From an uncultured Erythrobacter sp. (GTDB lineage: Bacteria; Pseudomonadota; Alphaproteobacteria; Sphingomonadales; Sphingomonadaceae), in the NCBI GenBank assembly GCA_947488085.1, contig CANKYI010000001.1, positions 558,001-622,000 of the forward strand: a stretch of 64,000 bases of DNA. The letters run 5' to 3'. Of the stretch, positions 53,841 to 62,784 are shown one piece after another. The notes under the pieces were generated by a model, which saw only the letters and a program-made list of their open reading frames with translations, was not told where the DNA came from and did not search any database. Position 1 is the stretch's first letter; the number at the start of each line of letters is the position of its first letter. Made by a program: the position numbers and the translations under genes.

Positions 53841-53855
53841 AGCGGACGATCCGCT
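53841..53855. repeat. GCGGAC palindrome, copy 1
   Basis: The hairpin AGCGGA-CGA-TCCGCT lies 16 bp after the metZ stop. It belongs to a group of AAGCGGAC-containing elements on both sides of the HEAT-like gene. Confidence 0.65.
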
Positions 53856-53890
53856 AACGACCCAATTGTGGGCATTCGTTTCACGGAATG

Positions 53891-53908
53891 GTCCGCCTAA
53901 AAGCGGAC
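53891..53908. repeat. GCGGAC palindrome, copy 2
   Basis: The hairpin GTCCGC-CTAAAA-GCGGAC lies 58 bp upstream of the HEAT-like gene. Such AAAGCGGAC elements are common in sphingomonad intergenic DNA, from memory. Further half-elements lie at 54522-54530 and 54584-54592. Confidence 0.65.
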
Positions 53909-53965
53909 ATGCTTATGCTCCAATATTGGGTTGCAGATGTATCCTGCTAAACTTAGACTTAGAGT

Positions 53966-54490
53966 ATGCGGGAATGCTTCGAAGAAATGCTGGCGGGGGG
54001 TCATCCCAACTCGCTCGGGAAGACCGTCGAAGTGGTGGAGATTGTTTTGGCTTCGCCCGACCGCTTCGATGAGTTGTTCTCCTGTTATGAAAGTAGCGAT
54101 GAAGTCGTCCGTCTCCGAACGTCGAATGCCATGAAGCGCGTCGAAGCGGTAAGACACGATTTGCTTGTGCCATACGTCGATCGATTTATCGAGGAAGTCG
54201 CGGAGCTCGACCAAGACTCCGCGCAGTGGACGTTGGCCCAGCTTTTCCTAAAGCTCGAAGATGATCTCTCTGCGGCCCAGCGACAAAGAGCAATGACGGT
54301 AATGAAGCGCAATCTCGAAGACCGGGATGACTGGATCGTCTTGAACGCGACTATTGAAACACTCGCGCGGTGGGCATCCAAAGATGCCAAGTTAGTCTCT
54401 TGGTTGCGGCCACATCTCGAACGTCTGGCAAAAGACAAGCGGAAGTCTGTCGCGGGCCGGGCATCGAAAAAGCTTAAAGCACTCGGCTGA
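53966..54490 (+). CDS. Hypothetical HEAT-repeat-like protein
   Basis: This 174-residue protein is all helical by pattern, with paired helices such as EVVRLRTSNAMKRVEAVRHD and SAQWTLAQLFLKLEDDL, consistent with HEAT-type repeats. The C-terminus is basic (KDKRKSVAGRASKKLKALG). No family function is known. It stands alone between palindromic repeats and uses AT-richer codons than its neighbours, so it may have been acquired horizontally. Confidence 0.7.
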   Translation: MRECFEEMLAGGHPNSLGKTVEVVEIVLASPDRFDELFSCYESSDEVVRLRTSNAMKRVEAVRHDLLVPYVDRFIEEVAELDQDSAQWTLAQLFLKLEDDLSAAQRQRAMTVMKRNLEDRDDWIVLNATIETLARWASKDAKLVSWLRPHLERLAKDKRKSVAGRASKKLKALG

Positions 54491-54991
54491 TTTCCTGACC
54501 GCTTCTGTGCCGTTCGCGATGAAAGCGGACAGTCGCAAAACACCCCCAGAACCAGCCATCTCAAACCCAAGTGCCGGTGCACAGAAGCGGACTAACCTCT
54601 TACAAAAACCGGGGCAGTTCGCGCTCGCGAACCACCCCGATCTTTTAAGCACATCCAACCCGTCAATTTGTCGCTTTGCAGCGCTGGTCTCTCGGGGCCG
54701 TTTGAAACGACTATCAGGGTGAGCTGCGAGCGAAGGTCGCTCGCGCTGGATCACCGCCGATGTACAAAACTTTACAATTGGGTCCCTAAGAAAGACTCAG
54801 AAAACGGCGCTAACGTCGATTTAACCACGACCTCAGCGGGGCTAGGTATTGGTCCGGTTGTGCGCCCCTATTGTGCCCACCTATTGTGCAATGCAGCATG
54901 TGCGCCTATGGGACCGCCAAGCATTTCATCGCAGGCGCGTTTTTCTTACGAGCGCGCGCCGACCACTCCAATTTCGGGCATTTTTGCAGCT
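54491..54991. other. 501 bp gap rich in inverted repeats
   Basis: No gene is supported. It contains AAGCGGAC half-elements at 54522-54530 and 54584-54592, an interrupted hairpin at 54610-54639 followed by ATCTTTT, and a perfect GCGAGCGA-AGG-TCGCTCGC palindrome at 54726-54744. A frame open to the SulP start runs through it but shows no family resemblance. Confidence 0.6.
54610..54639 (+). terminator. Possible terminator after the HEAT-like gene
   Basis: A CGGGG-CA-GTTCGCG stem pairs with CGCGAAC-CA-CCCCG across a two-base internal loop, followed by ATCTTTT. It lies 120 bp after the HEAT-like gene stop. Confidence 0.5.
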
Positions 54992-56509
54992 ATGACGACA
55001 CAAACCCGCTCTTTTGCGGCCACTTTGCGGCACGATTGGCTCGCACAGCCGCGCGCTGATATTTTGGCGGGCATCGTTGTCGCTTTGGCTTTGATCCCAG
55101 AGGCAATCGGCTTTGCTCTGATCGCGGGCGTTGATCCCAGCGTCGGCCTGTACGCCAGCGTCGCGATTGCGATGGTGATCGCGCTGACCGGCGGGCGTCC
55201 GGGGATGATCTCGGCAGCAACGGCGGCTGTGGCCGTGGTGGTGATCCCGCTGGTGCGCGATTACGGGCCGGAATATCTGTTTGCGGCAACGATCCTGATG
55301 GGCATTATTCAGGGTATCGCAGCGCTCCTGCGGCTCGACTTGTTGATGCAATTCGTCAGTCGGTCCGTCATCACAGGCTTCGTCAACGCGCTCGCAATCC
55401 TGATTTTCATGGCGCAAATCCCTCAACTTATGCCGGGAAATGAAGGCGTTGGCCCGTGGACATGGGCGATGGTCCTTGGCGGTTTGGCGATTATTTACGG
55501 CTTTCCGCGCATCACCAAGGTTGTGCCTAGTCCGCTGGTCGCGATTGTGCTGCTGACGGCGGCGACAATCTATTGGGGGCTGCCGGTCAACAATGTGGCG
55601 GGTGAGGGCGAGTTGCCTGATGGCTTGCCGGCTTTTGCGTTGCCGAACGTTCCGCTGACGTGGGAGACGTTTCAGATCATCCTGCCTTATTCGTTGACCA
55701 TGGCGGCGGTTGGTTTGCTGGAAAGCCTGCTCACCGCGCAGATCGTCGATGATATGACGCATACAGAGAGCAACAAGCAGCGCGAGAGCGCGGGCCAAGG
55801 GATCGCCAATGTGGTCGCGGCGTGCTTTGGCGGCATGGGCGGTTGTGCGATGATCGGTCAGTCGGTGATAAACGTCGCATCGGGCGGTCGCGGGCGATTG
55901 TCGACCTTTACCGCTGGCGCGTTTTTGCTGTTCCTGTTGACCGTGCTCGGTTCCTATGTGGGGCAAGTGCCCATGCCGGCGCTGGTCGCGGTGATGATTA
56001 TGGTCAGCATCGGCACGTTCAGCTGGAACTCAATCCCCAATTTGCGTCGTCATCCTCCATCCAGTTCGGTGGTGATGGTGGCGACCGTTGTGGTGGTCGT
56101 GTGGACGCATGATCTGGCGATGGGTGTGCTAATTGGCGTGCTGCTTTCGGGCATCTTCTTCGCCAACAAAGTGCGCAACCTGTTCACCGTGGAGCGCACG
56201 CGCCGGCCACACAGTGCGGTCTATGTCGTAACCGGCGAAATCTTCTTCGCCAGCGTCGATAAGTTCATCGATAGTCTTGGCCCGGAAAGCCAATATGAGG
56301 ATGCCGCGCACAATGTCGTAATCGACGTATCGCGCGCGCATTTCTGGGATATCTCGGCCATCGGTGCGCTTGAAAAAGTTGTGGACCGGATGCGCCGCAA
56401 TGGCCGCCACACCCGTATTGTCGGGCTGAACGCGGCAAGCGCAGACCTGTTCGACAAGTTCGCATTGGAAGACCGCACGGGCCTCGAAACGGGCCTTGCA
56501 CCGCATTGA
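54992..56509 (+). CDS. SulP family inorganic anion transporter with STAS domain
   Basis: This 505-residue protein has about twelve helices, starting after [20 protein letters not shown] with [20 protein letters not shown], the SulP signature. A C-terminal STAS domain has [20 protein letters not shown]. It would carry sulfate, bicarbonate or a related anion. The ATG at 54992 ([16 protein letters not shown]) is chosen; the frame from 54668 crosses the repeat-rich gap. Confidence 0.92.
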   Translation: MTTQTRSFAATLRHDWLAQPRADILAGIVVALALIPEAIGFALIAGVDPSVGLYASVAIAMVIALTGGRPGMISAATAAVAVVVIPLVRDYGPEYLFAATILMGIIQGIAALLRLDLLMQFVSRSVITGFVNALAILIFMAQIPQLMPGNEGVGPWTWAMVLGGLAIIYGFPRITKVVPSPLVAIVLLTAATIYWGLPVNNVAGEGELPDGLPAFALPNVPLTWETFQIILPYSLTMAAVGLLESLLTAQIVDDMTHTESNKQRESAGQGIANVVAACFGGMGGCAMIGQSVINVASGGRGRLSTFTAGAFLLFLLTVLGSYVGQVPMPALVAVMIMVSIGTFSWNSIPNLRRHPPSSSVVMVATVVVVVWTHDLAMGVLIGVLLSGIFFANKVRNLFTVERTRRPHSAVYVVTGEIFFASVDKFIDSLGPESQYEDAAHNVVIDVSRAHFWDISAIGALEKVVDRMRRNGRHTRIVGLNAASADLFDKFALEDRTGLETGLAPH

Positions 56510-56534
56510 TTGTTGCGCGCCTGCATTCGTAGGT

Positions 56535-56621
56535 GCGATGTCCTCGCTCATAGGGCCTGAAGGCCCCGTCGCTGCGGGCGCCCAGTCGGGCTTGCGGACC
56601 TTCGGCCCGAGGCTATTGCCA
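56535..56621. repeat. Copy of a long GCGGGCGCCC repeat in an upstream region
   Basis: The 27-base core GCTGCGGGCGCCCAGTCGGG plus CTTGCGG (56571-56597) differs at one base from the core at 62807-62833 and matches the inverse of the copy at 63443-63514. Here it lies in the gap before the isomerase gene. It looks like a dispersed repeat element. Confidence 0.7.
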
Positions 56622-56669
56622 ATCCGGTTTTGCCGTGCAACCTTTCTCCGCCAAAGGGAGAGACTACAC

Positions 56670-57290
56670 ATGGCCAACCGCATTGAGCTGATCTTCGATT
56701 TTGTCAGCCCTAACGCTTATCTGATCTGGTGGCCGCTGCGTGACGTGGTGAAACGCACAGGGGCTGAGCTGGATGTGACGCCGGTCTTTCTGGGCGGAAT
56801 GCACAAGATGACGGGCAATGCTCCGCCAATGATCCGCGATGCCGATGTGAAGGGCAAAGTCGAATATTCGATGCTGGAGATGCGCCGTTTTATCGAGCAG
56901 CACCGACTGTCGAAATACAAACTCCACCCCAAATTCCCGTTCAATTCGATCACTTTGCAACGTATGTGCTTTGCCGCCGATCAAGACGGGCGCGGGGTCC
57001 AATTTGTCGAGGGATTGTTGCCTGCGATCTGGGAGGAAGGCGTCGATATCACTGACCCAGAGGCTTTGGGTGCGGCCGTCACCGCCGCCGGTTTCGACGC
57101 CGCCGACCTGTTCGCTCGCACTCAGACGGATGAGGTGAAACAAGGCCTTGCCGCCAACACTGACCATGCGGTTGAGCGCGGCGCATTTGGCATACCCACA
57201 ATGTTCACCGGGCCAAAAGGCGGCGATACAGAAATGTTCTTTGGCAAAGAGCGCCTTGCTCAGATCGAGGATGAGTTGGCGAAGGGGTAA
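56670..57290 (+). CDS. 2-hydroxychromene-2-carboxylate isomerase-like DsbA protein
   Basis: This 206-residue thioredoxin-fold protein has FDFVSPNAYLIWWPLRDVVK with Ser in place of the DsbA cysteines, and the C-terminal GAFGIPTMFTGPKGGDTEMF. It matches the HCCA isomerase/kappa-class GST family, which acts with glutathione on aromatic ring-cleavage products. The ATG at 56670 follows AAAGGGAGAG. It is first of a three-gene cluster. Confidence 0.9.
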   Translation: MANRIELIFDFVSPNAYLIWWPLRDVVKRTGAELDVTPVFLGGMHKMTGNAPPMIRDADVKGKVEYSMLEMRRFIEQHRLSKYKLHPKFPFNSITLQRMCFAADQDGRGVQFVEGLLPAIWEEGVDITDPEALGAAVTAAGFDAADLFARTQTDEVKQGLAANTDHAVERGAFGIPTMFTGPKGGDTEMFFGKERLAQIEDELAKG

Positions 57291-57296
57291 GGGGAC

Positions 57297-58370
57297 GTGC
57301 CCGCCTTTCCATCGCATCCCGATGCCGTCACCGCGCCTTGGCTGAATGCGGCTTTGCCAGACACGTCGATCGCGGATCATGGCTCGATTGAGCAGGTCAC
57401 TTGGGAGCCCATCGGCACCGGCCAAGTCGGCGACAGCGTGCGTTTTCACCTGAGCCATTTGGGCGGCGGCACTACGACACTCGCCGCGAAATTCCCAGCA
57501 GCCGATGAAAGGAGCCGAGGGACCGCCGCGATGCTGGGCCTCTATGCGAAGGAGGTGCGCTTTTATCAGAACGTCGCAGCCAATCTCGCTCTGCGCACAC
57601 CCAAGGCCTATCACGCCGAAATGAATGCTGAGGGCACGGATTTCATCCTGCTGTTTGAAGACCTCGGCCCCGCACGGATCGGCAATCAATTGGACAGTTG
57701 CTCAATCGAAGACGCACGCGCCGCGATTGCGCAAGCCGCCGCGCTGCACGGGTCAAGCTGGCAAGACCCCGCAATCATCGAAGTGGAGTGGCTGCGTACA
57801 CCCGAGGCCGTGGTCGGACAGATCAACGCTCTCTACCCGCAAGCGCATGCCGTGTTCCGTGAAAGGTATGCCGATACGCTGGAACCGGAATATATGGCGC
57901 TGTGTGAGGCTGTTGCGGCACTTCCTGACCTGTCCGCCGCGCGGCTTTCCCCGCCGCAATGCGCTGTGCATGGCGACTTTCGGCTTGATAATATGCTGTT
58001 CGATGTGCGGGGCGGGGCAGAGGCCATTGCCGTGCTCGATTGGCAGACCGTGACCGCAGGCCGCGCGATGACCGATATCGGATATTTCATGGGCACGGGC
58101 ATCGGTAACGATTTGCGCCGCGCGCATGAGGATGAGCTGCTCGACCTTTATTGCGCGGAAATGGCCAAGCACGGCGTCCCGCTAACCCGCGCAGACATTG
58201 CCCGCGAATATCGCGTTGGCGCGTTGCACGGCCTGACCACGGCCGTCTTCAGCGCTGCCTTTGTTGAGCGCACGGATCGCGGGGACGCCAACTTCCTATC
58301 CATGGCGCGCGGGGCTTGTGCTTTGGCGCTTGAGCACAATTCATTGGCCACAATTGAAGAAAAGGCGTGA
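57297..58370 (+). CDS. Phosphotransferase family protein (APH-like kinase)
   Basis: This 357-residue kinase has the Brenner motif HGDFRLDNMLF and the metal-binding VLDWQTVTAGRAMTDIGYFM near residue 245. It falls in the ecdysteroid-kinase/aminoglycoside-kinase superfamily, and the natural substrate here is unknown. It starts with GTG at 57297, 6 bp after the isomerase, and is followed 4 bp on by the lipocalin-like gene. Confidence 0.88.
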   Translation: MPAFPSHPDAVTAPWLNAALPDTSIADHGSIEQVTWEPIGTGQVGDSVRFHLSHLGGGTTTLAAKFPAADERSRGTAAMLGLYAKEVRFYQNVAANLALRTPKAYHAEMNAEGTDFILLFEDLGPARIGNQLDSCSIEDARAAIAQAAALHGSSWQDPAIIEVEWLRTPEAVVGQINALYPQAHAVFRERYADTLEPEYMALCEAVAALPDLSAARLSPPQCAVHGDFRLDNMLFDVRGGAEAIAVLDWQTVTAGRAMTDIGYFMGTGIGNDLRRAHEDELLDLYCAEMAKHGVPLTRADIAREYRVGALHGLTTAVFSAAFVERTDRGDANFLSMARGACALALEHNSLATIEEKA

Positions 58371-58374
58371 GATC

Positions 58375-59454
58375 ATGCTGACCAAAGCTGACGAGTATCC
58401 GATCCACCAGACGCCCGAACCCATCGCGTTTTCAGGCACCGATCGCAATTTCTACGATCGCTATTTCTTCAACGGCTACGCGCCCGATGGCAGCGGCTTT
58501 TTCGGGCTCGCTTTCGGGGTCTACCCGCATCTGGACGTGATGGATGCGCATTTCAGCTTTATCCGCGATGGCCGCCAATATTCGCTCCACGCCAGCACTG
58601 AGTTGAATATGGAGCGCATGACGATGCGCGTTGGTCCCATTGCCATTGAAGTTGTCGAGCCGCTGCAACAGCTCAAAGTCACGATTGATGAAACCGACGG
58701 CATTGCGGGCGAGTTTTTGTTCGATGGCCGTGCCTTTCCCATAGCCGAGCCGCGCTTTATCCACCGCATCGGCCCGCGCGCTTTCATGGACTATTCGCGG
58801 ATGACACAGAACGGCGATTACACCGGTTGGATTTCGCTGGACGGCGCGCGCGAGAACATGGCTCCTGGCACCAAAGGTACTCGTGATCGCAGCTGGGGTG
58901 TGCGACCCATTGGAGCGCGTGATCAACAGGGCATGCCCGGTCACCCGCTGCCGACATTCTTTTGGCAGTGGACCCCGCTCAATCTCGAAGGCGGATCGCT
59001 GTTCTTTCACATCAACGCCGACCCGCAAGGCAATGCGTGGAACACCCGCGCCGTGTGGGCACCCGATGGCGCGGAACAAGATGGGTTGGTGGAGGGCGAG
59101 GGTACGCTCACCTGCGATCTGCACGCCGGATCACGCTGGCCGAACACAGCGAAACTCGCTCTAGACGTCCCCGGTGCGCCCGCCGCGCTTACGCTGACAT
59201 CAAAGGGCCGCTTTCAAATGAAGGGATTGGGCTACACCCACCCAATATGGGGCCACGGCATCTATCACGGCCCCCATGAAACCGGCGCAAAGACAGAGCG
59301 CGAGGAGTTCGAGCTTTCAACTTTGGACCCTGTGCAAATGGACAATCGCCATGTGCAAATGATCTGCGAAGTTGGCGGCGATGCAAAGGGTCTCGGTATC
59401 TTCGAACAGCTAATCCTCGGCCCCTACGCCCCGTTGGATTTGGCGGATTATTGA
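58375..59454 (+). CDS. Hypothetical lipocalin-like protein (DUF7064/CrtC-like fold)
   Basis: This 359-residue cytoplasmic protein is rich in beta strands: FNGYAPDGSGFFGLAFGVYP, GWISLDGARENMAPGTKGTR and FFWQWTPLNLEGGSLFFHIN. The pattern resembles the AttH/CrtC lipocalin-like fold. I recall such genes next to APH-like kinases in sphingomonads, so they may process a lipid or xenobiotic together. No activity is known. The ATG at 58375 is chosen. Confidence 0.72.
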   Translation: MLTKADEYPIHQTPEPIAFSGTDRNFYDRYFFNGYAPDGSGFFGLAFGVYPHLDVMDAHFSFIRDGRQYSLHASTELNMERMTMRVGPIAIEVVEPLQQLKVTIDETDGIAGEFLFDGRAFPIAEPRFIHRIGPRAFMDYSRMTQNGDYTGWISLDGARENMAPGTKGTRDRSWGVRPIGARDQQGMPGHPLPTFFWQWTPLNLEGGSLFFHINADPQGNAWNTRAVWAPDGAEQDGLVEGEGTLTCDLHAGSRWPNTAKLALDVPGAPAALTLTSKGRFQMKGLGYTHPIWGHGIYHGPHETGAKTEREEFELSTLDPVQMDNRHVQMICEVGGDAKGLGIFEQLILGPYAPLDLADY

Positions 59455-59456
59455 GC

Positions 59457-60095
59457 CTAACCCCCGGTGACGCTGTCCAAATCCACGCGGTGCGTGATTT
59501 CGTCGGCTGTGACTAAACCCACGCCGCCGCTGGCAAAGTCTTCGCGATCCATACGGCTATCGGCGGAGTTGTCGCGATTGTCGCCCAGCAGATAGTAGTG
59601 ATTGGCTGGAACTCTGATTGCCGATACGTCATCCAAAGGAGATGTGTGTAGGTCGAGGATGAGGTGCCCAGTTTGATCACCGGGCAGGTATTCTCGAAAC
59701 ATCTGGGCGCTTCTCGCCTCGCCATCTGCTGTCTCAAAATCGTACTGGCCTTGCGGCTCCAACCGGAGCTTTTCTCCATTCAGGATCAAGCTCCCGCCAT
59801 CGACCGCGACAGTGTCCCCCGGCATCCCGATCAACCGCAACACGCGCGCCTCATCAATCCCCAGTTGAATGATCGCCAGATCGCCGCGCTGCAATTCGCC
59901 GCTATCAACGCGACTTGCGGTGAAGCGGCTATTGAGTGGCAGTGTCGGCTCCATCGAGGTGGAGGGCACATACATGATGTTGAAATTCAACATCTCGCCC
60001 AAATCATTCACCGCGTCACAGCCTGTAAGGGTCGTGATTAACGCCGCTGGAGCACCAATTGCCAATCCAAGAGCACGCATTCTGCTAAAATTCAT
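59457..60095 (-). CDS. Signal peptidase I-like lipoprotein lacking the catalytic lysine
   Basis: This 212-residue protein matches S26A signal peptidases: catalytic Ser in VPSTSMEPTL (near residue 46), RLIGMPGDTVAVDGG and YLLGDNRDNSADSR. In place of the usual KR(x)xGxPGD lysine the sequence reads VLRLIGMPGD, so Lys is Leu. An N-terminal lipobox (LTGC) suggests a lipid anchor rather than a transmembrane helix. It may be an inactive relative, use another base, or be specialised. It converges with the lipocalin-like gene. Confidence 0.85.
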   Translation of the reverse strand: MNFSRMRALGLAIGAPAALITTLTGCDAVNDLGEMLNFNIMYVPSTSMEPTLPLNSRFTASRVDSGELQRGDLAIIQLGIDEARVLRLIGMPGDTVAVDGGSLILNGEKLRLEPQGQYDFETADGEARSAQMFREYLPGDQTGHLILDLHTSPLDDVSAIRVPANHYYLLGDNRDNSADSRMDREDFASGGVGLVTADEITHRVDLDSVTGG

Positions 60096-60254
60096 GATCG
60101 GACGATATCCCTGAAAGACATAAGAAAATCATCATATCGCGCAGATGATATGATGCAAACGCGCATCGCCTTGGAAAAGAACGTGGGAAACATGGAGGGT
60201 TAACCGCGTTGAGCCTCTTGTAGGTGCAGTCATTATTGTTACCTTGGGATCGAT

Positions 60255-60668
60255 ATGAAAGAGCTGTTTGAACACGCTGCAACAACCGAAGGGGTCACCG
60301 TCCGTGTGGCCGTTAACTTCCTGCCTGAACAATCGCACCCGGAGGCGGGTAAGTGGTTTTGGGTCTATCACATCCGCATCGAAAATGGCTCGCATGACAC
60401 GATCCAGCTGCGCACGCGGCATTGGCGGATCACGGATGCGCGCGGCATGGTGAACCATGTTGATGGTGAGGGTGTTGTCGGTGAAAACCCGCGTCTTGCT
60501 CCGGGGGAAAGCCACGATTATGTCTCTGGCTGTCCGCTGACGACGCCGCATGGTTCGATGGAAGGGTTCTACACGTTCCTGACCGGCGATGGTTCCCCGT
60601 TGGAGGTGCGCATCCCGTTCTTCCCACTAGCCGCGCCAGAGACCGCTGACGGAAAGTCGTCCGCTTAA
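60255..60668 (+). CDS. apaG: ApaG protein (Co2+/Mg2+ efflux-associated)
   Basis: This 137-residue beta-sandwich protein has FLPEQSHPEAGKWFWVYHIR, VVGENPRLAPGESHDYVSGC and MEGFYTFLTGDG, the ApaG/FBOX-like signature. It is linked to cobalt and magnesium handling and nucleotide binding, but the role is unclear. The ATG at 60255 is used. Confidence 0.92.
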   Translation: MKELFEHAATTEGVTVRVAVNFLPEQSHPEAGKWFWVYHIRIENGSHDTIQLRTRHWRITDARGMVNHVDGEGVVGENPRLAPGESHDYVSGCPLTTPHGSMEGFYTFLTGDGSPLEVRIPFFPLAAPETADGKSSA

Positions 60669-60757
60669 TCTGTATTCGATTAGGGTGAGGCGCTAGTTTT
60701 CGCGCCCCAAACGCAACTATCTTGCGGTGCGGCGCTGGCGCGACTAATCCGCAAATC

Positions 60758-61549
60758 GTGAAACGCACTCATCTCCCTTTGAACGCTCTGCGCGTCTATG
60801 ACGCAGCCGCGCGCCACCTCTCCTTTACCCGCGCAGCAGACGAGCTGGCGGTGACCCCTGCGGCCGTGGGCCAGCAGATACGAGCGTTGGAGGATCACCT
60901 CGGCGTGGTCCTGTTTCGCCGCACGTCCAAGGGGTTGGAGCTGACGCCAGAGGGCGGGGCAGGGCTGGATGCTTTGCGAGAGGGGTTTTTGCGGTTCGAG
61001 GAAAGCGTTGCTGCGATGCAGGCAGGGCAGGCCTCTGACCGATACACGATTGCTGCGCCGCGCGAATTCTATGCCGAATGGCTTGCGCCTAGGCTGGCGA
61101 CCTTTCAGGCGGGGACGCCGGGGGTTGTCTATTCGATCATCGCTGATGAGAGCGCCGATTTTACCGAGGCCAATCTCGACCTTGCGATCAGGCTGGTCGA
61201 TGGGCCGGGCGAATTGGAGGGCATCCAGCTCGCCGATGCACAGCGTGTGACAGTGGTTGCGAAGGACGCGCGCGAGGCGTGGATTGACTGGCCGGGCGCG
61301 GCTCTGCCCGACGGTGTGCTCCCCTGCATCAAAGCGGGCAGCGCCGGTCAGGCTCTCTCCAGCGCGCTGGCTGGCATGGGCAAAACTGTGTTGCCGATGT
61401 CGCTGGTCGAAGGCGCGATTGAGCGCGGTGAACTGAGCGTGATCGATGGCCCAACCGACAGCCGCCGTTCGTATTGGCTCGTCGCGCCAGTCCCACAATG
61501 GCGCAGCAAGAAGGTGAAGGCGCTGGTTGCGTTTCTCACCGGTGATTGA
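60758..61549 (+). CDS. GcvA-like LysR transcriptional regulator
   Basis: This 263-residue regulator starts with GTG at 60758 (KRTHLPLNALRVYDAAARHL), the typical GcvA N-terminus, then VTPAAVGQQIRALEDHLGVV. It is a little shorter than most (about 300), with the C-terminal domain trimmed. Its target is not evident; it overlaps the next gene by eight bases. Confidence 0.88.
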   Translation: MKRTHLPLNALRVYDAAARHLSFTRAADELAVTPAAVGQQIRALEDHLGVVLFRRTSKGLELTPEGGAGLDALREGFLRFEESVAAMQAGQASDRYTIAAPREFYAEWLAPRLATFQAGTPGVVYSIIADESADFTEANLDLAIRLVDGPGELEGIQLADAQRVTVVAKDAREAWIDWPGAALPDGVLPCIKAGSAGQALSSALAGMGKTVLPMSLVEGAIERGELSVIDGPTDSRRSYWLVAPVPQWRSKKVKALVAFLTGD

Positions 61550-62078
61550 GGTCCCGACCCTTGCCACTGACCGTTTCACCCTGCGGCCATTGCAGAGGGG
61601 GGATGAGGCGGCTCTGTTCCCCACGCTCTCCGACCCCGGCCACTGCCGTTATCTCTCGCATCCGCCCTTTGCCTCACCAGAGGAGCTGTGGGGTTGGCTA
61701 GCCGAGCCCGATTGGCCGGGGCGCAGTTGGATCGCCGTGGATGCCAGCGGACCACATGAAGGCAGCGTAGCGGGCCGCTTTGTCGCGATACCGGGGCATG
61801 AGAAGGGCGTGGAGGAGCTGGGCTATATCGTCTGCTCTCACCGCCACCGCCAAGGCATAGCCCGCGAATGCACCCGCGCTTTGATCGAGCATCTATGGCA
61901 AGAGGGCGCCCGCAAACTCACCGCCGAAGTCGACACGCGCAACGCTCCCTCCGTGCACCTATTGGAGAGTTTCGGCTTCACCCGCGAGGCCACGTTCCGC
62001 GAGCATGAGACGAGCCATATCGGCCTGTGCGATGTGCATTGGTATGGCCTACTCCGACGTGAGTGGCCCGCCTCCTAA
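61542..62078 (+). CDS. GNAT family N-acetyltransferase (RimJ/RimL-like)
   Basis: This 178-residue protein has TDRFTLRPLQRGDEAALFPT at the N-terminus and VCSHRHRQGIARECTRALIE with the acetyl-CoA loop, then HLLESFGFTREATFREHE. It fits the RimJ/RimL group. The GTG at 61542 overlaps the LysR stop. It overlaps the next gene tail to tail by 30 bp. Confidence 0.88.
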   Translation: MIEVPTLATDRFTLRPLQRGDEAALFPTLSDPGHCRYLSHPPFASPEELWGWLAEPDWPGRSWIAVDASGPHEGSVAGRFVAIPGHEKGVEELGYIVCSHRHRQGIARECTRALIEHLWQEGARKLTAEVDTRNAPSVHLLESFGFTREATFREHETSHIGLCDVHWYGLLRREWPAS

Positions 62079-62741
62079 CACTCGCGCCGCCGTCGCATTG
62101 GCGCACGCCTCCGCCTCCCAATCGGCCCGCCAGCGCGCTTTCAGTTCAGCAAAGAATGCCTCATTCGCCGCGCGGTTTTCGGGCGTGTGCCGCTCCTGAT
62201 ATTTCTCCTCCTCCCACTCCGCGCGCAGCCGCTCCACCAGCGCATCGTAATCGGGATGACCCGGCTCAAACGCCTCCACCTCCACCTTTCCGCCATAACG
62301 CGCAGGCAAGCGATTGCGCAGGAAGAACATCACCAGCGCCTCATTATGCCGCACCTCTGTACCCATAAATTTGCCAGAGGAGACGACCATGCGCTCCTCC
62401 CCCGCAATCGCACGGGCCAGCGCGCCATCCTCCAACCGCGCCACCCCGCGATCCACCGCCGCGTCCCAAGCCTCCCGAAACCCCTCAGCCCCCGGACGAC
62501 TGCGCAATTTGTAGATCGCCTCCAAAGACTTACCAATATGCCGCGCGGCCTGAGAGACGATACCGGTTGCCGCGAGATGCGCGATAAAGTCGCGTTGCAG
62601 ATCAGCGGTGATCGAGTTGCGGCGAGGGGCCTTGTGCGGAACCGGCGTAAAGGCCAACAGCGGATCGTCAGGCGCGGGCGGGGCGGCCCGATGAGCGACG
62701 GCGCTGGTGGCTTGGCGAGGCGTGGCGCGGGTGTTGGTCAT
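62049..62741 (-). CDS. HTH protein, terminase-small-subunit-like
   Basis: This 230-residue protein has an HTH-like segment (IVSQAARHIGKSLEAIYKLR) followed by GAEGFREAWDAAVDRGVARL. The layout resembles the N-terminal region of phage terminase small subunits, from memory. The C-terminus is charged with WRADWEAEACANATAA. Start at 62741 is chosen; the longer frame reads into the repeat. A mobile origin is possible but no large terminase or capsid gene is present. Confidence 0.65.
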   Translation of the reverse strand: MTNTRATPRQATSAVAHRAAPPAPDDPLLAFTPVPHKAPRRNSITADLQRDFIAHLAATGIVSQAARHIGKSLEAIYKLRSRPGAEGFREAWDAAVDRGVARLEDGALARAIAGEERMVVSSGKFMGTEVRHNEALVMFFLRNRLPARYGGKVEVEAFEPGHPDYDALVERLRAEWEEEKYQERHTPENRAANEAFFAELKARWRADWEAEACANATAARVLGGGPLTSE

Positions 62742-62784
62742 GGGTTGGGGGAGATTCCTTTTCTTTCCGCACCCCATCCGGGGT

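Noticed and set aside
54926..55966. A 346-codon minus-strand frame opposite the SulP transporter
   Set aside because: The translation is a charged Arg/His/Gln-rich shadow of transmembrane codons.
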